In this document: positions 29,389 to 42,597 of the stretch, piece after piece
How positions within the stretch are numbered: the first letter of the stretch is position 1
How the letters are laid out: each line of letters opens with the position of its first letter
Assembly: GCF_001998885.1 (NCBI RefSeq)
Contig: NZ_CP019609.1
Span: forward strand, 62,001 to 126,000
Source of the DNA: Vagococcus penaei
GTDB lineage: Bacteria; Bacillota; Bacilli; Lactobacillales; Vagococcaceae
Direction of reading: 5' to 3'
DNA: 64,000 nt
Position numbers and translations under genes: made by a program
The notes under the pieces: generated by a model
What the model saw: only the letters and a program-made list of their open reading frames with translations
Told to the model about the DNA's origin: nothing
The model's database searches: none

Positions 29389-30684
29389 ATGAAAAAAGAT
29401 GTATTTCGTAATGAGGACGCTGTGATTGATATTCATGAAAGACCCTCAGGAGTTAAATGGTTAGGTCTAAGTTTACAGCATTTATTCACCATGTTTGGAG
29501 CAACTGTTTTGGTCCCAATTTTAGTCGGTATTAATCCGGGTATTGCACTATTCAGTTCAGGTTTGGGAACTATTGTTTACTTAATAGTTACAAAAGGTAA
29601 AATTCCTGCTTATCTAGGCAGTAGTTTTGCTTTTATTGCGGCAATGCAGATGCTGATGGAGACAGATGGATACCCTGCTATTGCTCTAGGAGCTTTGACA
29701 ACGGGTTTAGTTTACTTAGTTGTTTCAATGATTGTTAAAAAAGTTGGATCTGCTTGGTTAGATAAAATTTTACCAGCAATCGTTGTGGGGCCGGTAGTTA
29801 TGGTTATCGGTTTAGGTTTAGCTGCTAATGCCGCTAGTCAAGCAATGTATCAAAATCTACCAGATGGCTCACAATTATATAATGTTAAATACATTGCTGT
29901 GGCTATTATTACTTTAGTCTTGACTGTCATTTTTAATATGTACTTAAAAGGTTTTCTAGGATTAATTCCAATATTACTAGGTATTGTCTGTGGCTATATT
30001 GTCGCGTTATTATTCGGCATTGTCGACACACAACCTATTGCTGAAGCTGCTTGGTTTGCTATACCAAACTTTCAAGCACCATTTGTAACGTATACACCCA
30101 AATTTTATTTGACCGCCGTCTTAACGATGGCTCCAATTGCCTTTGTGACGATGACAGAACATATTGGCCACTTGATGGTTTTGAATAAATTAACGAAACG
30201 TAATTTTTATAAAGAGCCTGGTTTACACAAAACCTTAATGGGAGACGGCTTAGCTCAAATCGTCGCTGGTCTAGTTGGTGGACCTCCAGTAACTAGTTAT
30301 GGTGAAAATATCGGGGTTTTAGCTATTACACGAGTACATAGCGTATTCGTTATCGGTGGAGCGGCTGTTTTAGCAATGGTATTAGGCTTTGTTGGAAAAT
30401 TAAGTGCACTAATTCAAAGTATTCCTGGTCCAGTCATTGCAGGTATCAGTTTTATCTTGTTCGGTGTGATTGCATCAAGCGGATTGAAAATTTTAATCGA
30501 TAATAAAGTTGATTTTAATGCTAAGCGTAATCTACTAATCGCGTCTGTGATTTTAGTTGTCGGGATTGGTGGATTAACCTTTAAAGCTGGACCAGTTGCA
30601 GTCTCAGGTATGGCATTAGCAACCGTTTTTGGAATTATTATGAATTTAGTTTTACCACAAGTAGCAAAAAGTGAAGAGGAATAA
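29389..30684 (+). CDS. pyrP: Uracil permease (NCS2 family)
   Basis: A 431-residue uracil/proton symporter with about 12 to 14 membrane segments. Family signs are LSLQHLFTMFGATVLVPILV near the N-terminus, the substrate-binding glutamate in TEHIGHLMVLN (about residue 265) and the NCS2 signature GGPPVTSYGENIGVLAITRV. ATG 29389 has AAAGGGG 8 bases upstream; an in-frame TTG at 29368 lies in the terminator T run and is rejected. It follows the second attenuator, so uracil uptake is reduced when pyrimidines are plentiful. Confidence 0.95.
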   Translation: MKKDVFRNEDAVIDIHERPSGVKWLGLSLQHLFTMFGATVLVPILVGINPGIALFSSGLGTIVYLIVTKGKIPAYLGSSFAFIAAMQMLMETDGYPAIALGALTTGLVYLVVSMIVKKVGSAWLDKILPAIVVGPVVMVIGLGLAANAASQAMYQNLPDGSQLYNVKYIAVAIITLVLTVIFNMYLKGFLGLIPILLGIVCGYIVALLFGIVDTQPIAEAAWFAIPNFQAPFVTYTPKFYLTAVLTMAPIAFVTMTEHIGHLMVLNKLTKRNFYKEPGLHKTLMGDGLAQIVAGLVGGPPVTSYGENIGVLAITRVHSVFVIGGAAVLAMVLGFVGKLSALIQSIPGPVIAGISFILFGVIASSGLKILIDNKVDFNAKRNLLIASVILVVGIGGLTFKAGPVAVSGMALATVFGIIMNLVLPQVAKSEEE

Positions 30685-30713
30685 GTACAGATTATAAATA
30701 GGGGGCAAAGCCA

Positions 30714-31640
30714 GTGATTCGAACATCAGAACAAATTAGTTTAAAACATCTTCTTACAGCGGAGTCATTAAGTGATCAAGAAGTGATGGGATTAATTAAA
30801 CGAGCTCAGGAATTCAAGAAAGGCGCTCGTTCCAACTTGCCGAATGAACAATTTTTTGTCGCTAATTTATTTTTTGAAAACAGTACGAGAACGCATAAAA
30901 GTTTTGAAGTAGCAGAAAAGAAATTAAATCTAGATGTCATTGAATTTGATGCTAAAACAAGCTCTGTATCTAAAGGTGAATCACTGTATGATACCGTCTT
31001 AACGATGTCAGCAATTGGTGTACAAGCTTGCGTGATTCGACATTCTCAAGAAAATTATTACAATGATTTAATTCAAAGTAAAACCATCACGACATCTATT
31101 ATCAATGGTGGTGATGGTAGCGGTAATCATCCTACACAGTGTTTACTTGATTTATTGACTATCTATGAAGAGTTTGGTTATTTTGACCAGTTAAATATCG
31201 CAATTTGTGGTGATTTATCACATTCACGCGTGGCCAACTCAAATATGAAGATGTTAAAACGTTTGGGTGCTAATTTGTTCTTTTGTGGACCTAGCGAGTG
31301 GTATAACAAGAAATATGAAGCATATGGGACGTATGCAACGATTGATGAGTTGGTGGGTAAAGTTGATGTGATGATGATGCTACGTGTTCAACACGAAAGA
31401 CATGATTCAGATGAAGGATTCTCAAAAGAAACCTATCATCGAGAATACGGACTAACTAATGAGCGTGCTAAAAAAATGTTAGAGCATGCGATTATTATGC
31501 ATCCGGCACCAGTCAACCGTGATGTCGAGTTAGCCGATGAACTGGTTGAATCCTATCAATCAAGAATTACACAACAAATGACGAATGGCGTATTTATGCG
31601 AATGGCAATTTTAGAAGCAATTTTAGATGGAAAGGCTTAG
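30714..31640 (+). CDS. pyrB: Aspartate carbamoyltransferase catalytic subunit
   Basis: A 308-residue enzyme that condenses carbamoyl phosphate and aspartate. The carbamoyl-phosphate site is [12 protein letters not shown] (about residues 53-64), and the C-terminal aspartate-binding part shows MLRVQHERH and [11 protein letters not shown]. The start is GTG 30714 with AGGGGGC upstream. It begins 29 bases after pyrP, with no third PyrR attenuator, unlike the Bacillus subtilis operon. Confidence 0.96.
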   Translation: MIRTSEQISLKHLLTAESLSDQEVMGLIKRAQEFKKGARSNLPNEQFFVANLFFENSTRTHKSFEVAEKKLNLDVIEFDAKTSSVSKGESLYDTVLTMSAIGVQACVIRHSQENYYNDLIQSKTITTSIINGGDGSGNHPTQCLLDLLTIYEEFGYFDQLNIAICGDLSHSRVANSNMKMLKRLGANLFFCGPSEWYNKKYEAYGTYATIDELVGKVDVMMMLRVQHERHDSDEGFSKETYHREYGLTNERAKKMLEHAIIMHPAPVNRDVELADELVESYQSRITQQMTNGVFMRMAILEAILDGKA

Positions 31641-31651
31641 GTGACATGAAA

Positions 31652-32941
31652 ATGACTACATTAATTAAGAATGGTCGTATTATAAATAATCGTAACGAAT
31701 TAAAACAAGTTGATCTGTGGCTTGCAGATGGAAAAATTAAAGGGATTGGAAATTTTACACCTGAGCAAGTGTCAGCGAATAAAGTTATTGATGCTAATCA
31801 AGGTTTAATTACACCTGGTTTAGTTGATGTCCATGTTCACTTTAGAGAGCCTGGTTTTGAATATAAAGAAACAATTGCTACTGGAAGTTTATCAGCAGCT
31901 AAAGGTGGCTTTACAACTGTTTGTGCCATGCCTAATTTAAATCCTGTACCTGATTCAGTTGAGAATTTTAACTATGTTAATCAATTAATTGAAAAAGATT
32001 CTATAGTGAACATCTTGCAATACGCATCGATTACGAATGGGTTGAAAAGTGAAGAACTAGTTGACTTTAAGGGACTAAAAAATGCGGGTGCTTTTGCTTT
32101 TACTAATGACGGTGTCGGTGTTCAGACAGCTGGTACAATGTATCTAGCAATGAAAGCTGCTGCTGAGCTAGGTATGGCGATTGTCGCACATACTGAAGAC
32201 GAGTCACTATTGTTTGGTGGGGTTATGCATAAAGGAAAAGTTGCAGAATCTTTAGGGTTACCAGGTATAATGAGTGCCACTGAGTCCTCACAAATTGCCA
32301 GAGATGTCCTATTAGCAAAAGAAACAGGTGTCCACTATCATGTGTGTCATGTATCCACTAAAGAGAGTGTGGAAGTGATTCGACAAGCCAAACGTCAAGG
32401 CATTAATGTCACGTGCGAGGTCTGTCCACATCACCTGATTATGTCTGAACAAGATATAACGTGTGATCATGGTCACTTTAAAATGAACCCACCATTAAGA
32501 GCGATAGAAGATCAACAAGCACTTATCGCTGGGCTTTTAGATGGCACCATAGATTGTATTGCAACAGATCATGCACCGCATAGCCATGATGAAAAAAATC
32601 AAAGCATGCTTGATGCACCGTTTGGAATTATCGGTAGTGAAACAGCTTTTCAGCTAATGTACACACATTTTGTTAAACCAGGTATCTTTTCATTAACAGA
32701 TGTTGTTTATTGGTTGACTGATGCTCCAGCTCGACTATTTAATTTACCTGTTGGCACATTAGATATTGGTTCAGCTGCAGATCTTGTGATTTTTGACTTA
32801 GAAACAGAAAATATCATTAGTGAAGACTTTGTGTCAAAATCAAATAATACGCCATTCATTGGTGAGAAGGTATATGGTGAGACGCTTTATACTTTTGTTA
32901 ATGGTCATCTAGTCTGGGAAAAAGGTGGAAAGTCAGAATGA
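31652..32941 (+). CDS. pyrC: Dihydroorotase
   Basis: A 429-residue zinc amidohydrolase that cyclises carbamoyl aspartate to dihydroorotate. Metal-binding [11 protein letters not shown] (about residues 57-67), HVSTKESVE and the catalytic aspartate in [12 protein letters not shown] are visible. Two in-frame ATGs are possible, 31646 and 31652; the second sits 8 bases after AGGTG and gives the usual MTTLIKNG start, so I prefer it. It follows pyrB by about 11 bases and overlaps carA by 4 bases (ATGA). Confidence 0.95.
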   Translation: MTTLIKNGRIINNRNELKQVDLWLADGKIKGIGNFTPEQVSANKVIDANQGLITPGLVDVHVHFREPGFEYKETIATGSLSAAKGGFTTVCAMPNLNPVPDSVENFNYVNQLIEKDSIVNILQYASITNGLKSEELVDFKGLKNAGAFAFTNDGVGVQTAGTMYLAMKAAAELGMAIVAHTEDESLLFGGVMHKGKVAESLGLPGIMSATESSQIARDVLLAKETGVHYHVCHVSTKESVEVIRQAKRQGINVTCEVCPHHLIMSEQDITCDHGHFKMNPPLRAIEDQQALIAGLLDGTIDCIATDHAPHSHDEKNQSMLDAPFGIIGSETAFQLMYTHFVKPGIFSLTDVVYWLTDAPARLFNLPVGTLDIGSAADLVIFDLETENIISEDFVSKSNNTPFIGEKVYGETLYTFVNGHLVWEKGGKSE

Positions 32942-34035
32942 AACGTTTATTAATTTTAGAAGATGGTACCTGTTTTGAAGGTGAAGGTTTTGGTGCACCA
33001 GGTGTTGCAACAGGTGAAGTCGTCTTTACTACCGGTATGAGTGGTTACCAAGAAGTATTAACAGATCCTAGTTTTAAAGGCCAATTAATTATGTTTACTT
33101 ATCCATTGATTGGTAATTATGGTATCAATCGAGATGATTTTGAAGCTATGTTACCAGCGTGTACTGGTGTGATTGTTCGTGAGGTTGCCCGCTTAGCATC
33201 CAATTGGCGTAGTCAAATGACACTTGATCAATTTTTAAAGCAGAAAGGCGTTCCAGGGATTTCAGGAATTGACACGCGTGCGTTAACAAAAAAAATTCGT
33301 GAAGCTGGTACGCTAAAAGGAAGTATTATTGATGTTGTGCCTGATTTAGCTCATGAGTATGATCAATTGAAAGCCACTGTATTGGCTAAGACGCAAGTTC
33401 AACAAGTTTCAACGACAAAAGCTTATACAATTCCTGGTAAAGGGAAAAAAGTAGTAGTGATTGATTTTGGAATGAAACAGAGCATTTTAAGAGAGTTAAT
33501 TAATCGCCAGTGTAACATTACAGTAGTACCTTATAATTATTCTGTTGAGGATATTTTAACCTTAGTCCCTGATGGTATTATGTTATCCAACGGTCCTGGT
33601 GATCCTAAAGATATTCCTCAGGTTTTAGAGACAATCAAAAGTTTACAGACTAAAGTACCAATTTTTGGTATTTGTTTAGGCCATCAGTTATTAAGTCTAG
33701 CTAATGGTGCAGATACATACAAATTAACCTTTGGGCATCGTGGTAGTAATCACCCAGTCCGTGAGGTAGCGACTGGTCAAATTTTCTTTACTGCTCAAAA
33801 TCATGGTTATGCAGTATCTGAAGAAAGTCTAGAAGAGACAGATTTAATGCTAACACATATTGAAATTAATGATGGCACAGTTGAGGGTGTTAAGCATAAA
33901 AAATACCCTGTCTTCTCAGTCCAGTTTCATCCAGATGCTGCCCCTGGACCACATGATGCACTAGCAATTTTTGATGAATTTATTGAATTAATGGATAATT
34001 GGGGGAATCAAGATGCCAAAAAGAACAGATATTAA
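32938..34035 (+). CDS. carA: Carbamoyl-phosphate synthase small (glutaminase) subunit
   Basis: A 365-residue class I glutamine amidotransferase subunit (PyrAA) that supplies ammonia to CarB. The nucleophile lies in [13 protein letters not shown] (about residue 243), and the catalytic histidine is in [12 protein letters not shown]. The third triad residue is aspartate where most homologues have glutamate (HPE). From memory, HPD occurs in other lactic acid bacteria, so the enzyme is probably active. The gene starts 4 bases inside pyrC and overlaps carB by 23 bases. It belongs to the UMP operon and so is PyrR controlled. Confidence 0.95.
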   Translation: MKRLLILEDGTCFEGEGFGAPGVATGEVVFTTGMSGYQEVLTDPSFKGQLIMFTYPLIGNYGINRDDFEAMLPACTGVIVREVARLASNWRSQMTLDQFLKQKGVPGISGIDTRALTKKIREAGTLKGSIIDVVPDLAHEYDQLKATVLAKTQVQQVSTTKAYTIPGKGKKVVVIDFGMKQSILRELINRQCNITVVPYNYSVEDILTLVPDGIMLSNGPGDPKDIPQVLETIKSLQTKVPIFGICLGHQLLSLANGADTYKLTFGHRGSNHPVREVATGQIFFTAQNHGYAVSEESLEETDLMLTHIEINDGTVEGVKHKKYPVFSVQFHPDAAPGPHDALAIFDEFIELMDNWGNQDAKKNRY

Positions 34036-37000
34036 GAAGATTTTAGTGATTGGCTCTGGACCAATTATCATCGGTCAGGCTGCTGAATTTGACTATGCGG
34101 GAACACAAGCATGTTTAGCTTTGAAGGAAGAAGGATATGAGGTTATCTTGATAAATTCTAACCCAGCAACAATTATGACAGATAAGGGGATTGCAGATAA
34201 AGTTTATATCGAGCCAATAACCATTGAATTTGTCTCGAAAATTTTACGTAAAGAGCGTCCTGATGCTATTTTACCAACTCTTGGAGGCCAAACGGGTCTT
34301 AATATGGCCATGACCTTATCTGCTAGTGGCTTGTTAGATGAATTAAATATTGAACTACTTGGTACTAAATTAACAGCAATTGACCAAGCGGAAGACCGTG
34401 ATTTATTTAAGCAGTTGATGGAAGAATTAAATGAACCGATTCCTGATAGCGTGATTGTTCATTCTGTCACTGAAGCACTAGCATTTGGCGAAAAAATTGG
34501 CTACCCGCTAATCGTTCGTCCAGCTTTTACATTAGGCGGAACTGGTGGCGGTATGTGTGCAGATGCAACGGAACTTATTGCAATCACAACGAATGGCTTA
34601 GCATTGTCTCCAGCTAATCAATGTCTAATTGAAAAAAGTATTGCGGGCTATAAAGAAATTGAGTTTGAAGTCATGCGTGACTCAGCCGATAATGCGATTG
34701 TTGTCTGCCATATGGAAAATTTTGATCCAGTTGGAATTCATACAGGTGATTCAATTGTTTTTGCACCCTGTCAAACATTATCAGATGTTGAAATTCAATT
34801 ATTGAGAGATGCCTCACTTAAAATTATCAGAGCGCTAAAAATTGAAGGAGGCTGTAATGTCCAACTAGCTTTAGATCCAGACAGTTTTAATTATTATATT
34901 ATCGAGGTAAATCCTCGCGTGTCACGTTCATCTGCTTTAGCGAGTAAAGCAACGGGGTTTCCGATTGCTAAAATTGCGGCTAAAATTGCGATTGGTTTAA
35001 CACTCGATGAAATGAAAAATCCGGTGACGGAAACAACTTACGCTATGTTCGAACCAACACTCGATTATATTGTATCTAAAATACCACGTTGGGCTTTTGA
35101 TAAATTTGAAAAAGGTGACCGTTTACTGAGTACCCAAATGAAAGCAACGGGTGAAGTTATGGCTCTTGGTCGAACGTTAGAAGAGTCGCTATTAAAAGCT
35201 GTTCGTTCACTAGAAATTGGTACTTGTCACATTGAGATAGATGAATTAAAATCGCTGAGCGATGACACTCTAACGCATGGTATTGTTTATGCCCAAGATG
35301 ATCGGTTGTTTTATGTTTCAGAAGCCTTGCGTCGTGGATTCACAATTGAAGATATTGCCCAGTTGACTAAAATTGATTTATTTTTCTTAGATAAGTTATT
35401 GCATATTATCGAAATAGAACAAGAGCTAAAAACCAACCCACAAGATTTAGCCAGTTTAAAGAAGGCAAAGAAATATGGTTTTACTGATAAGTATATTGCG
35501 AAACTCTGGGAGACCCATGAGCCAGTCGTTACCCAATTACGTAAAGATGCTAACGTACTACCTGTTTATAAAATGGTGGATACGTGCGCGGCTGAGTTTG
35601 ACTCTAAGACACCTTATTTTTATAGTAGTTATGATTACGAGAATGAAAGTCTAGTGACTACCAAACCATCAGTACTTGTACTGGGCTCCGGACCAATCCG
35701 AATCGGTCAAGGGGTTGAGTTTGATTATGCGACAGTTCATTCAGTTAAAGCTATTCAAGAAGCTGGCTATGAGGCTATTATTATGAACAGTAATCCAGAG
35801 ACAGTTTCCACAGATTTTTCCATCTCGGATAAACTTTATTTTGAACCATTAACACTAGAAGATGTGATGAATGTAATCAATTTAGAACAACCGATTGGGG
35901 TAATCGTTCAATTTGGTGGGCAAACAGCAATTAATTTGGCTGAAGGTCTGACGAAAAATGGTGTCACAATTATCGGTACAAGTATTGAAGACTTAGATCG
36001 TGCAGAAAATCGTGATAAATTTGAACGCGCATTAACGGAATTAAATGTCCCTCAACCAAAAGGTAGTACGGCTACGAATAAAATCGATGCAGTGCGTATT
36101 GCTGAAGATTTAGGATACCCTGTACTCGTTCGCCCAAGCTATGTCCTAGGGGGACGTGCGATGGAAATTGTATGGTCAACCAAAGATTTGGAACGCTACA
36201 TGGAGGAAGCCGTTAAAGCCTCTCCGGAGCATCCAGTCTTAATTGATCGTTACTTGATGGGGGTCGAATGTGAAGTTGATGCGATTAGTGATGGTCAGAA
36301 TGTCTTAATTCCAGGTATTATGGAACATATTGAGCGCGCAGGTGTCCATTCAGGTGACTCGATGGCAGTGTATCCTCCACAAAATTTATCTGAAGCAATT
36401 ACGGAAAAAATTGTCGATTACACGAAACGCTTGGCTGTTGGCCTACGATGTAAAGGAATGATGAATATTCAGTTTATTATTCACGAAGATGACGTTTATG
36501 TTATTGAAGTCAACCCACGTGCTAGCAGAACGGTACCGTTTTTAAGTAAGGTCACAGGTATTCCAATGGCCCAAGTTGCGACACAGCTGATTCTAGGTAA
36601 AACGTTAGGTGAACTAGGTTATGAACCAGGACTTTATCCAGAAGCGAAACAAATTCACGTTAAGGCACCAGTCTTCTCTTTTGCTAAATTACATCAAGTT
36701 GATACTAACTTAGGACCAGAGATGAAATCGACTGGTGAAGTGATGGGCTCTGATAGTACATTAGAAAAAGCTCTTTATAAGGCTTTTGAAGCGAGTGGCA
36801 TGCATTTGCCTGACTTTGGTTCTGTTCTACTAACGGTTGCCGATGATGCAAAAGAAGAAGCCTTACAATTGGCTAAACGTTTTCATGCAATTGGGTACGG
36901 TTTGTTGGCGACAGAAGGTACGGGCAATTACTTAATGAGTCACGGGCTAGAAGTTGATATTGTTGGTAAACTTGATACAGATGACGAAAATAATATTTTA

Positions 37001-37192
37001 ACAGTTATTCGGTCTGGTCGTTGTCAACTAGTAATTAATACCACTGGAAAAGACTCAACGACTGCAAGTGATGGTTTTAAAATTCGTCGTCAAGCAGTTG
37101 AGGCTAGTGTGCCTTTGATGACATCATTAGATACTGCAGATGCAATTTTAAAAGTTTTAGAAGCAAGAAGCTTTTCAGTCGTCACACTATAA
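34013..37192 (+). CDS. carB: Carbamoyl-phosphate synthase large subunit
   Basis: A 1059-residue synthetase (PyrAB) that makes carbamoyl phosphate from bicarbonate, ammonia and two ATP. Two homologous ATP-grasp halves are visible, each starting with a [17 protein letters not shown]-type (about residues 11-27) or [17 protein letters not shown]-type motif (about residues 559-575) and each having an NPRVSRSS or [10 protein letters not shown] motif. The C-terminal MGS-like allosteric domain (from about residue 930) ends with a region that normally binds UMP and PRPP. The full length is normal. It overlaps carA by 23 bases. Confidence 0.97.
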   Translation: MPKRTDIKKILVIGSGPIIIGQAAEFDYAGTQACLALKEEGYEVILINSNPATIMTDKGIADKVYIEPITIEFVSKILRKERPDAILPTLGGQTGLNMAMTLSASGLLDELNIELLGTKLTAIDQAEDRDLFKQLMEELNEPIPDSVIVHSVTEALAFGEKIGYPLIVRPAFTLGGTGGGMCADATELIAITTNGLALSPANQCLIEKSIAGYKEIEFEVMRDSADNAIVVCHMENFDPVGIHTGDSIVFAPCQTLSDVEIQLLRDASLKIIRALKIEGGCNVQLALDPDSFNYYIIEVNPRVSRSSALASKATGFPIAKIAAKIAIGLTLDEMKNPVTETTYAMFEPTLDYIVSKIPRWAFDKFEKGDRLLSTQMKATGEVMALGRTLEESLLKAVRSLEIGTCHIEIDELKSLSDDTLTHGIVYAQDDRLFYVSEALRRGFTIEDIAQLTKIDLFFLDKLLHIIEIEQELKTNPQDLASLKKAKKYGFTDKYIAKLWETHEPVVTQLRKDANVLPVYKMVDTCAAEFDSKTPYFYSSYDYENESLVTTKPSVLVLGSGPIRIGQGVEFDYATVHSVKAIQEAGYEAIIMNSNPETVSTDFSISDKLYFEPLTLEDVMNVINLEQPIGVIVQFGGQTAINLAEGLTKNGVTIIGTSIEDLDRAENRDKFERALTELNVPQPKGSTATNKIDAVRIAEDLGYPVLVRPSYVLGGRAMEIVWSTKDLERYMEEAVKASPEHPVLIDRYLMGVECEVDAISDGQNVLIPGIMEHIERAGVHSGDSMAVYPPQNLSEAITEKIVDYTKRLAVGLRCKGMMNIQFIIHEDDVYVIEVNPRASRTVPFLSKVTGIPMAQVATQLILGKTLGELGYEPGLYPEAKQIHVKAPVFSFAKLHQVDTNLGPEMKSTGEVMGSDSTLEKALYKAFEASGMHLPDFGSVLLTVADDAKEEALQLAKRFHAIGYGLLATEGTGNYLMSHGLEVDIVGKLDTDDENNILTVIRSGRCQLVINTTGKDSTTASDGFKIRRQAVEASVPLMTSLDTADAILKVLEARSFSVVTL

Positions 37193-37216
37193 TAATTGTT
37201 AAGGGGAGAATTAGGC

Positions 37217-39623
<2,407 letters not shown>

Positions 39624-39625
39624 CT

Positions 39626-40252
39626 ATGAAACATATTGCTAAAGAATTACTAGCTATTGAAGCTGTTACATTGAGTCCAAAAAATCCTTATACATGGGTA
39701 AGTGGTATTAAAAGCCCGATTTACTGTGATAATCGTATTACAATGAGTTATCCTTATGTTCGTCAAGAAATTGCTAAAGCATTAGCAAAGACGATTCTTC
39801 AAATGTATCCAGATGTCGAAGTAATTGCTGGAACAGCAACCGCAGGTATTCCTCATGCAGCTTGGGTAGCTGAAGAATTGAATTTACCAATGGTTTATAT
39901 TCGTGGCAAAGCGAAAGATCATGGGAAACAGAACCAAATTGAAGGACGAATTACACCAAAACAGAAAATGGTCATTATTGAAGATTTAATTTCAACAGGT
40001 GGTAGTGTGATCGAAGCTGCAGAAGCAGCACAAAAAGAGGGGGCAGAAGTATTAGGTGTGGCTGCTATTTTCAGTTACCAATTACCTAAAGGACTTGCTA
40101 ATTTTGAAAAAAGTGGCTTACCATTTTATACGTTAACGAATTATACGGAATTATTAGAAGTAGCATTGGATAAAAAGTACATTAACTCAGAAGAATTGAC
40201 CTTGTTACAAGAGTGGAAAGAAGCACCTGAAGAGTGGCATCAATCTGTCTAG
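39626..40252 (+). CDS. pyrE: Orotate phosphoribosyltransferase
   Basis: A 208-residue enzyme that links orotate to PRPP. The N-terminal ASSIKSPIYCDNR-like segment is read here as WVSGIKSPIYCDNR (about residues 24-37), KAKDHGKQNQIEG is the flexible catalytic loop, and the PRPP motif is VIIEDLISTGGS (about residues 114-125). It is the last gene of the pyr operon; a terminator lies about 70 bases downstream. Confidence 0.96.
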   Translation: MKHIAKELLAIEAVTLSPKNPYTWVSGIKSPIYCDNRITMSYPYVRQEIAKALAKTILQMYPDVEVIAGTATAGIPHAAWVAEELNLPMVYIRGKAKDHGKQNQIEGRITPKQKMVIIEDLISTGGSVIEAAEAAQKEGAEVLGVAAIFSYQLPKGLANFEKSGLPFYTLTNYTELLEVALDKKYINSEELTLLQEWKEAPEEWHQSV

Positions 40253-40320
40253 TCAGTTTACATACAGATTGAGGTTCAAAAGAGGAACCTAATTACTAAT
40301 AAATAAAAAAATTAATTTAA

Positions 40321-40355
40321 AATGAGAATTTCTTATAGACATTCTCATTTTTTTG
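40321..40355 (+). terminator. Intrinsic terminator of the pyr operon
   Basis: aatgagaat / attctcatt with an 11-base loop is followed by TTTTTTT. Confidence 0.85.
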
Positions 40356-40419
40356 TTGTATTGTTTTTAACAAGAAGTAACTTGTACAAACATTATAAGA
40401 TGAAAAGGGATGAGATTGA

Positions 40420-41394
40420 ATGATTAATATTGCAATTATTGGCTATGGAAACTTGGGACGTGGAGTGGAAAAGGCAATTAAGAAAAACAATGACATGACA
40501 TTAGTCGGTATTTTTACAAGACGTCAACCAGAGACGGTAACAGCTGAAACTGCTAAAGTATATTCAATGGATGACCTTTTCATAATGAAAGATGACATTG
40601 ATGTATGTATTTTATGTGGTGGTTCAGCAACTGACTTACCTAAACAGACACCTGAGTTAACAGAGCAATTTAATACAATTGATAGCTTTGACACACATGC
40701 AAATATTCCTACACATTTTGATCGAGTGAATAAAGTGGCTAAACAGAAAGAAACGGTGTCGATCATTTCCATCGGTTGGGACCCAGGTTTATTTAGTGTT
40801 AATCGCTTATATGCGGAGAGTATTTTACCAGATGGTGAAACACTAACATTTTGGGGAAAAGGTGTCAGTCAAGGGCATAGTGATGCTCTACGTCGATTAG
40901 ATGGCGTGCAAGATGCCATTCAATATACCATTCCTAATGATGCCATTATTGAACGCCTAAAGACAGGGGAGTCATTGGACCTAACTACGCGTGATAAACA
41001 TACACGTGAGTGTTACATTGTGCTTGAAGAAGGTGCAGATGAAACACGTATTCGGGAGCAAATTGTAACAATGCCTAATTACTTTGACGAGTATGATACA
41101 ACGATTCATGTCATCTCACAAGAAGAATTAGAAAAGAATCATAAACAAAAGATGCCACATGGTGGGAAAGTTTTACGTGTAGGTCAAACATCAGCTGAAA
41201 ACAAAGAGGTTTATGATTTTTCTCTTGCACTAGATAGTAACCCTGAATTTACTGCTAGTACACTTGTTGCCTATGCTCGTGCAGCAGCAAGACTAGCTAA
41301 AGAAGAACGCTTTGGAGCCTACACGATTTTTGATATTGCACCAAGCTATATCTCACCATTCTCTGCTGACGAATTACGTCAACGTCTATTATAA
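40420..41394 (+). CDS. ddh: meso-Diaminopimelate D-dehydrogenase
   Basis: A 324-residue NADPH-dependent enzyme that makes meso-diaminopimelate from tetrahydrodipicolinate in one step. It has the nucleotide motif IAIIGYGNLGRG (about residues 4-15), DSFDTHANIP, the family signature SIGWDPGLFSVNR (about residues 122-134), and WGKGVSQGHSDALRRLDGV. As the MurE in this window is the lysine-adding type, this enzyme most likely feeds lysine synthesis and not the wall directly. A good ribosome site (AAAAGGGATGAG) precedes ATG 40420. No lysine riboswitch is visible in the 167-base leader. It is monocistronic. Confidence 0.94.
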   Translation: MINIAIIGYGNLGRGVEKAIKKNNDMTLVGIFTRRQPETVTAETAKVYSMDDLFIMKDDIDVCILCGGSATDLPKQTPELTEQFNTIDSFDTHANIPTHFDRVNKVAKQKETVSIISIGWDPGLFSVNRLYAESILPDGETLTFWGKGVSQGHSDALRRLDGVQDAIQYTIPNDAIIERLKTGESLDLTTRDKHTRECYIVLEEGADETRIREQIVTMPNYFDEYDTTIHVISQEELEKNHKQKMPHGGKVLRVGQTSAENKEVYDFSLALDSNPEFTASTLVAYARAAARLAKEERFGAYTIFDIAPSYISPFSADELRQRLL

Positions 41395-41517
41395 TAGTTA
41401 GCCAAATATCTGGTTGATTTTATCTATTAATCATGAAATCCTTCTGTCTTCAGTTGATTTGCGTTATAATCTTATTTATAGATAACAATTAACTACCAGA
41501 AAAAGGAGTGCTTGGTT

Positions 41518-41718
41518 ATGTATGATACAAACGAGAAACAATTTAAATGTGACCGTTGTAAAAAGGCCATCGGTACAGCTGAAAAGTGTTGGACAAAGTG
41601 GCAATTTCCTCCCAATGTGAATGCTTTTCAAGATAAATCAATTAAAGCACTAGAATATCAAAATGCTCCAATTATTTGTTTAGCTTGTTCAGAGCAAATA
41701 ATGACAGAATCCTATTAG
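41518..41718 (+). CDS. Small zinc-ribbon-like protein, unknown function
   Basis: A 66-residue protein with two CxxC pairs: FKCDRCKKAIG near the N-terminus and IICLACSEQ near the C-terminus, a likely single zinc site. It has a conserved-looking KCWTKWQFPP segment between them. ATG 41518 has AAAAGGAG 9 bases upstream; an in-frame TTG at 41512 is less likely. A TATAAT element is present at 41465-41470, and a terminator follows. The family role is unknown to me. Confidence 0.75.
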   Translation: MYDTNEKQFKCDRCKKAIGTAEKCWTKWQFPPNVNAFQDKSIKALEYQNAPIICLACSEQIMTESY

Positions 41719-41736
41719 GTTCGATAAAACTAAAAG

Positions 41737-41763
41737 CTCTCAGAATTTTCTGAGGGTTTTTAT
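41737..41763 (+). terminator. Intrinsic terminator of the zinc-ribbon gene
   Basis: ctctcagaa / ttctgaggg (two G-U pairs) is followed by TTTTTAT. Confidence 0.75.
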
Positions 41764-41796
41764 TATAAGGGAATCATTTTTGAAAAAATATTAATA

Positions 41797-41840
41797 AAAA
41801 TGATATCAATAATTTGTTAGTTAATTATTGATATCATTTT
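41797..41840. repeat. Perfect 18-bp inverted repeat
   Basis: The arms aaaatgatatcaataatt (41797-41814) and aattattgatatcatttt (41823-41840) are perfectly complementary with an 8-base loop. There is no long T run after it in either direction. It ends 34 bases before the start of a 56-codon gene; it may be an operator, a weak terminator or a remnant of a mobile repeat. Confidence 0.85.
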
Positions 41841-41873
41841 AATTGTTTAGTTAATTTAGACGGAGGTATCGGT

Positions 41874-42044
41874 ATGGAAAGAGAGACACTGTTAAAGTAT
41901 CTTGAATTAGCTTTAATGAATTTGAATTCTCAGAAATCTTTTAGATTTAATATTGAATGTGAATTAATCAGACTGATGAATTTGTATTCAGAAGAAGAAA
42001 TTAATGAAAAAATCAAGAATATTACGTATCATTTAAAAAACTAA
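41874..42044 (+). CDS. 56-residue protein, unknown function
   Basis: A short open frame with a good ribosome site (CGGAGG, 8 bases before ATG 41874). The product is helical, rich in Leu, Glu, Asn and Ile (for example ETLLKYLELALMNL and EEEINEKIKNITYHL), with one cysteine and no membrane segment. I recognise no family. The clear ribosome site and the codon use similar to its neighbours support it as real. It lies between an 18-bp inverted repeat and a GNAT gene. Confidence 0.6.
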   Translation: MERETLLKYLELALMNLNSQKSFRFNIECELIRLMNLYSEEEINEKIKNITYHLKN

Positions 42045-42128
42045 TCTAATTGGTTTAGACATGATAAGGCCTATTTTGCTAATTGAAAACAGTCTCTTAA
42101 TTAATGAAATAACTAGGAGGATAAAAAT

Positions 42129-42536
42129 ATGATACATTATAAAGAAGATAAGCAAATTACACGAAAAGATTTAAATCAAATTTACACTAGTGTTGGCTGG
42201 TTAGCTTATACAAACGATATGGATAACTTAGAGCAAGCGGTGAGTTGTTCATTGTCAGTTATAAGTGCTTGGCATGAGGATAAATTAGTTGGTTTAATTA
42301 GAGTTGTCGGTGATGGATACACTATTGTATATATTCAAGATATTCTTGTTCATCCCAATTACCAAAACAAACATATCGGGACCAACTTAATGATTAGAAT
42401 ACTAGCCAACTACCCATCGGTGAGACAGAAAGTTTTACTAACTGAGGATGCACTTAATGTTAGACATTTTTATGAAAAATTTGGCTTTTCTTCTTGTGAT
42501 AAAGGTCAGGCTGTTGCTTTTTATAAAGAATTTTAG
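42129..42536 (+). CDS. GNAT family N-acetyltransferase
   Basis: A 135-residue single-domain acetyltransferase. The acetyl-CoA motif reads VHPNYQNKHIGTNLMIRIL (about residues 75-93), preceded by YIQDILV, and the C-terminal EKFGFSSC is typical. It resembles small YhhY/YjdJ-like cytosolic GNATs whose substrates are unknown. TAGGAGGA precedes ATG 42129. It is part of a run of small accessory genes. Confidence 0.85.
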   Translation: MIHYKEDKQITRKDLNQIYTSVGWLAYTNDMDNLEQAVSCSLSVISAWHEDKLVGLIRVVGDGYTIVYIQDILVHPNYQNKHIGTNLMIRILANYPSVRQKVLLTEDALNVRHFYEKFGFSSCDKGQAVAFYKEF

Positions 42537-42597
42537 TGAATGTAGCTTAAAATAACGCGTGTATCTTTTAGTTAGGTATTTAAAAGGAGATTTAATT

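Noticed and set aside
40253-40419. Lysine riboswitch before ddh
   Set aside because: The region is too short and lacks the conserved L-box motifs; it only holds the pyrE terminator and a ribosome site.
41874-42044. The 56-codon gene as an antitoxin
   Set aside because: It has a good ribosome site, but no toxin-like partner lies beside it; the next gene is a plain GNAT 84 bases away with its own ribosome site and no antitoxin DNA-binding motif is visible.
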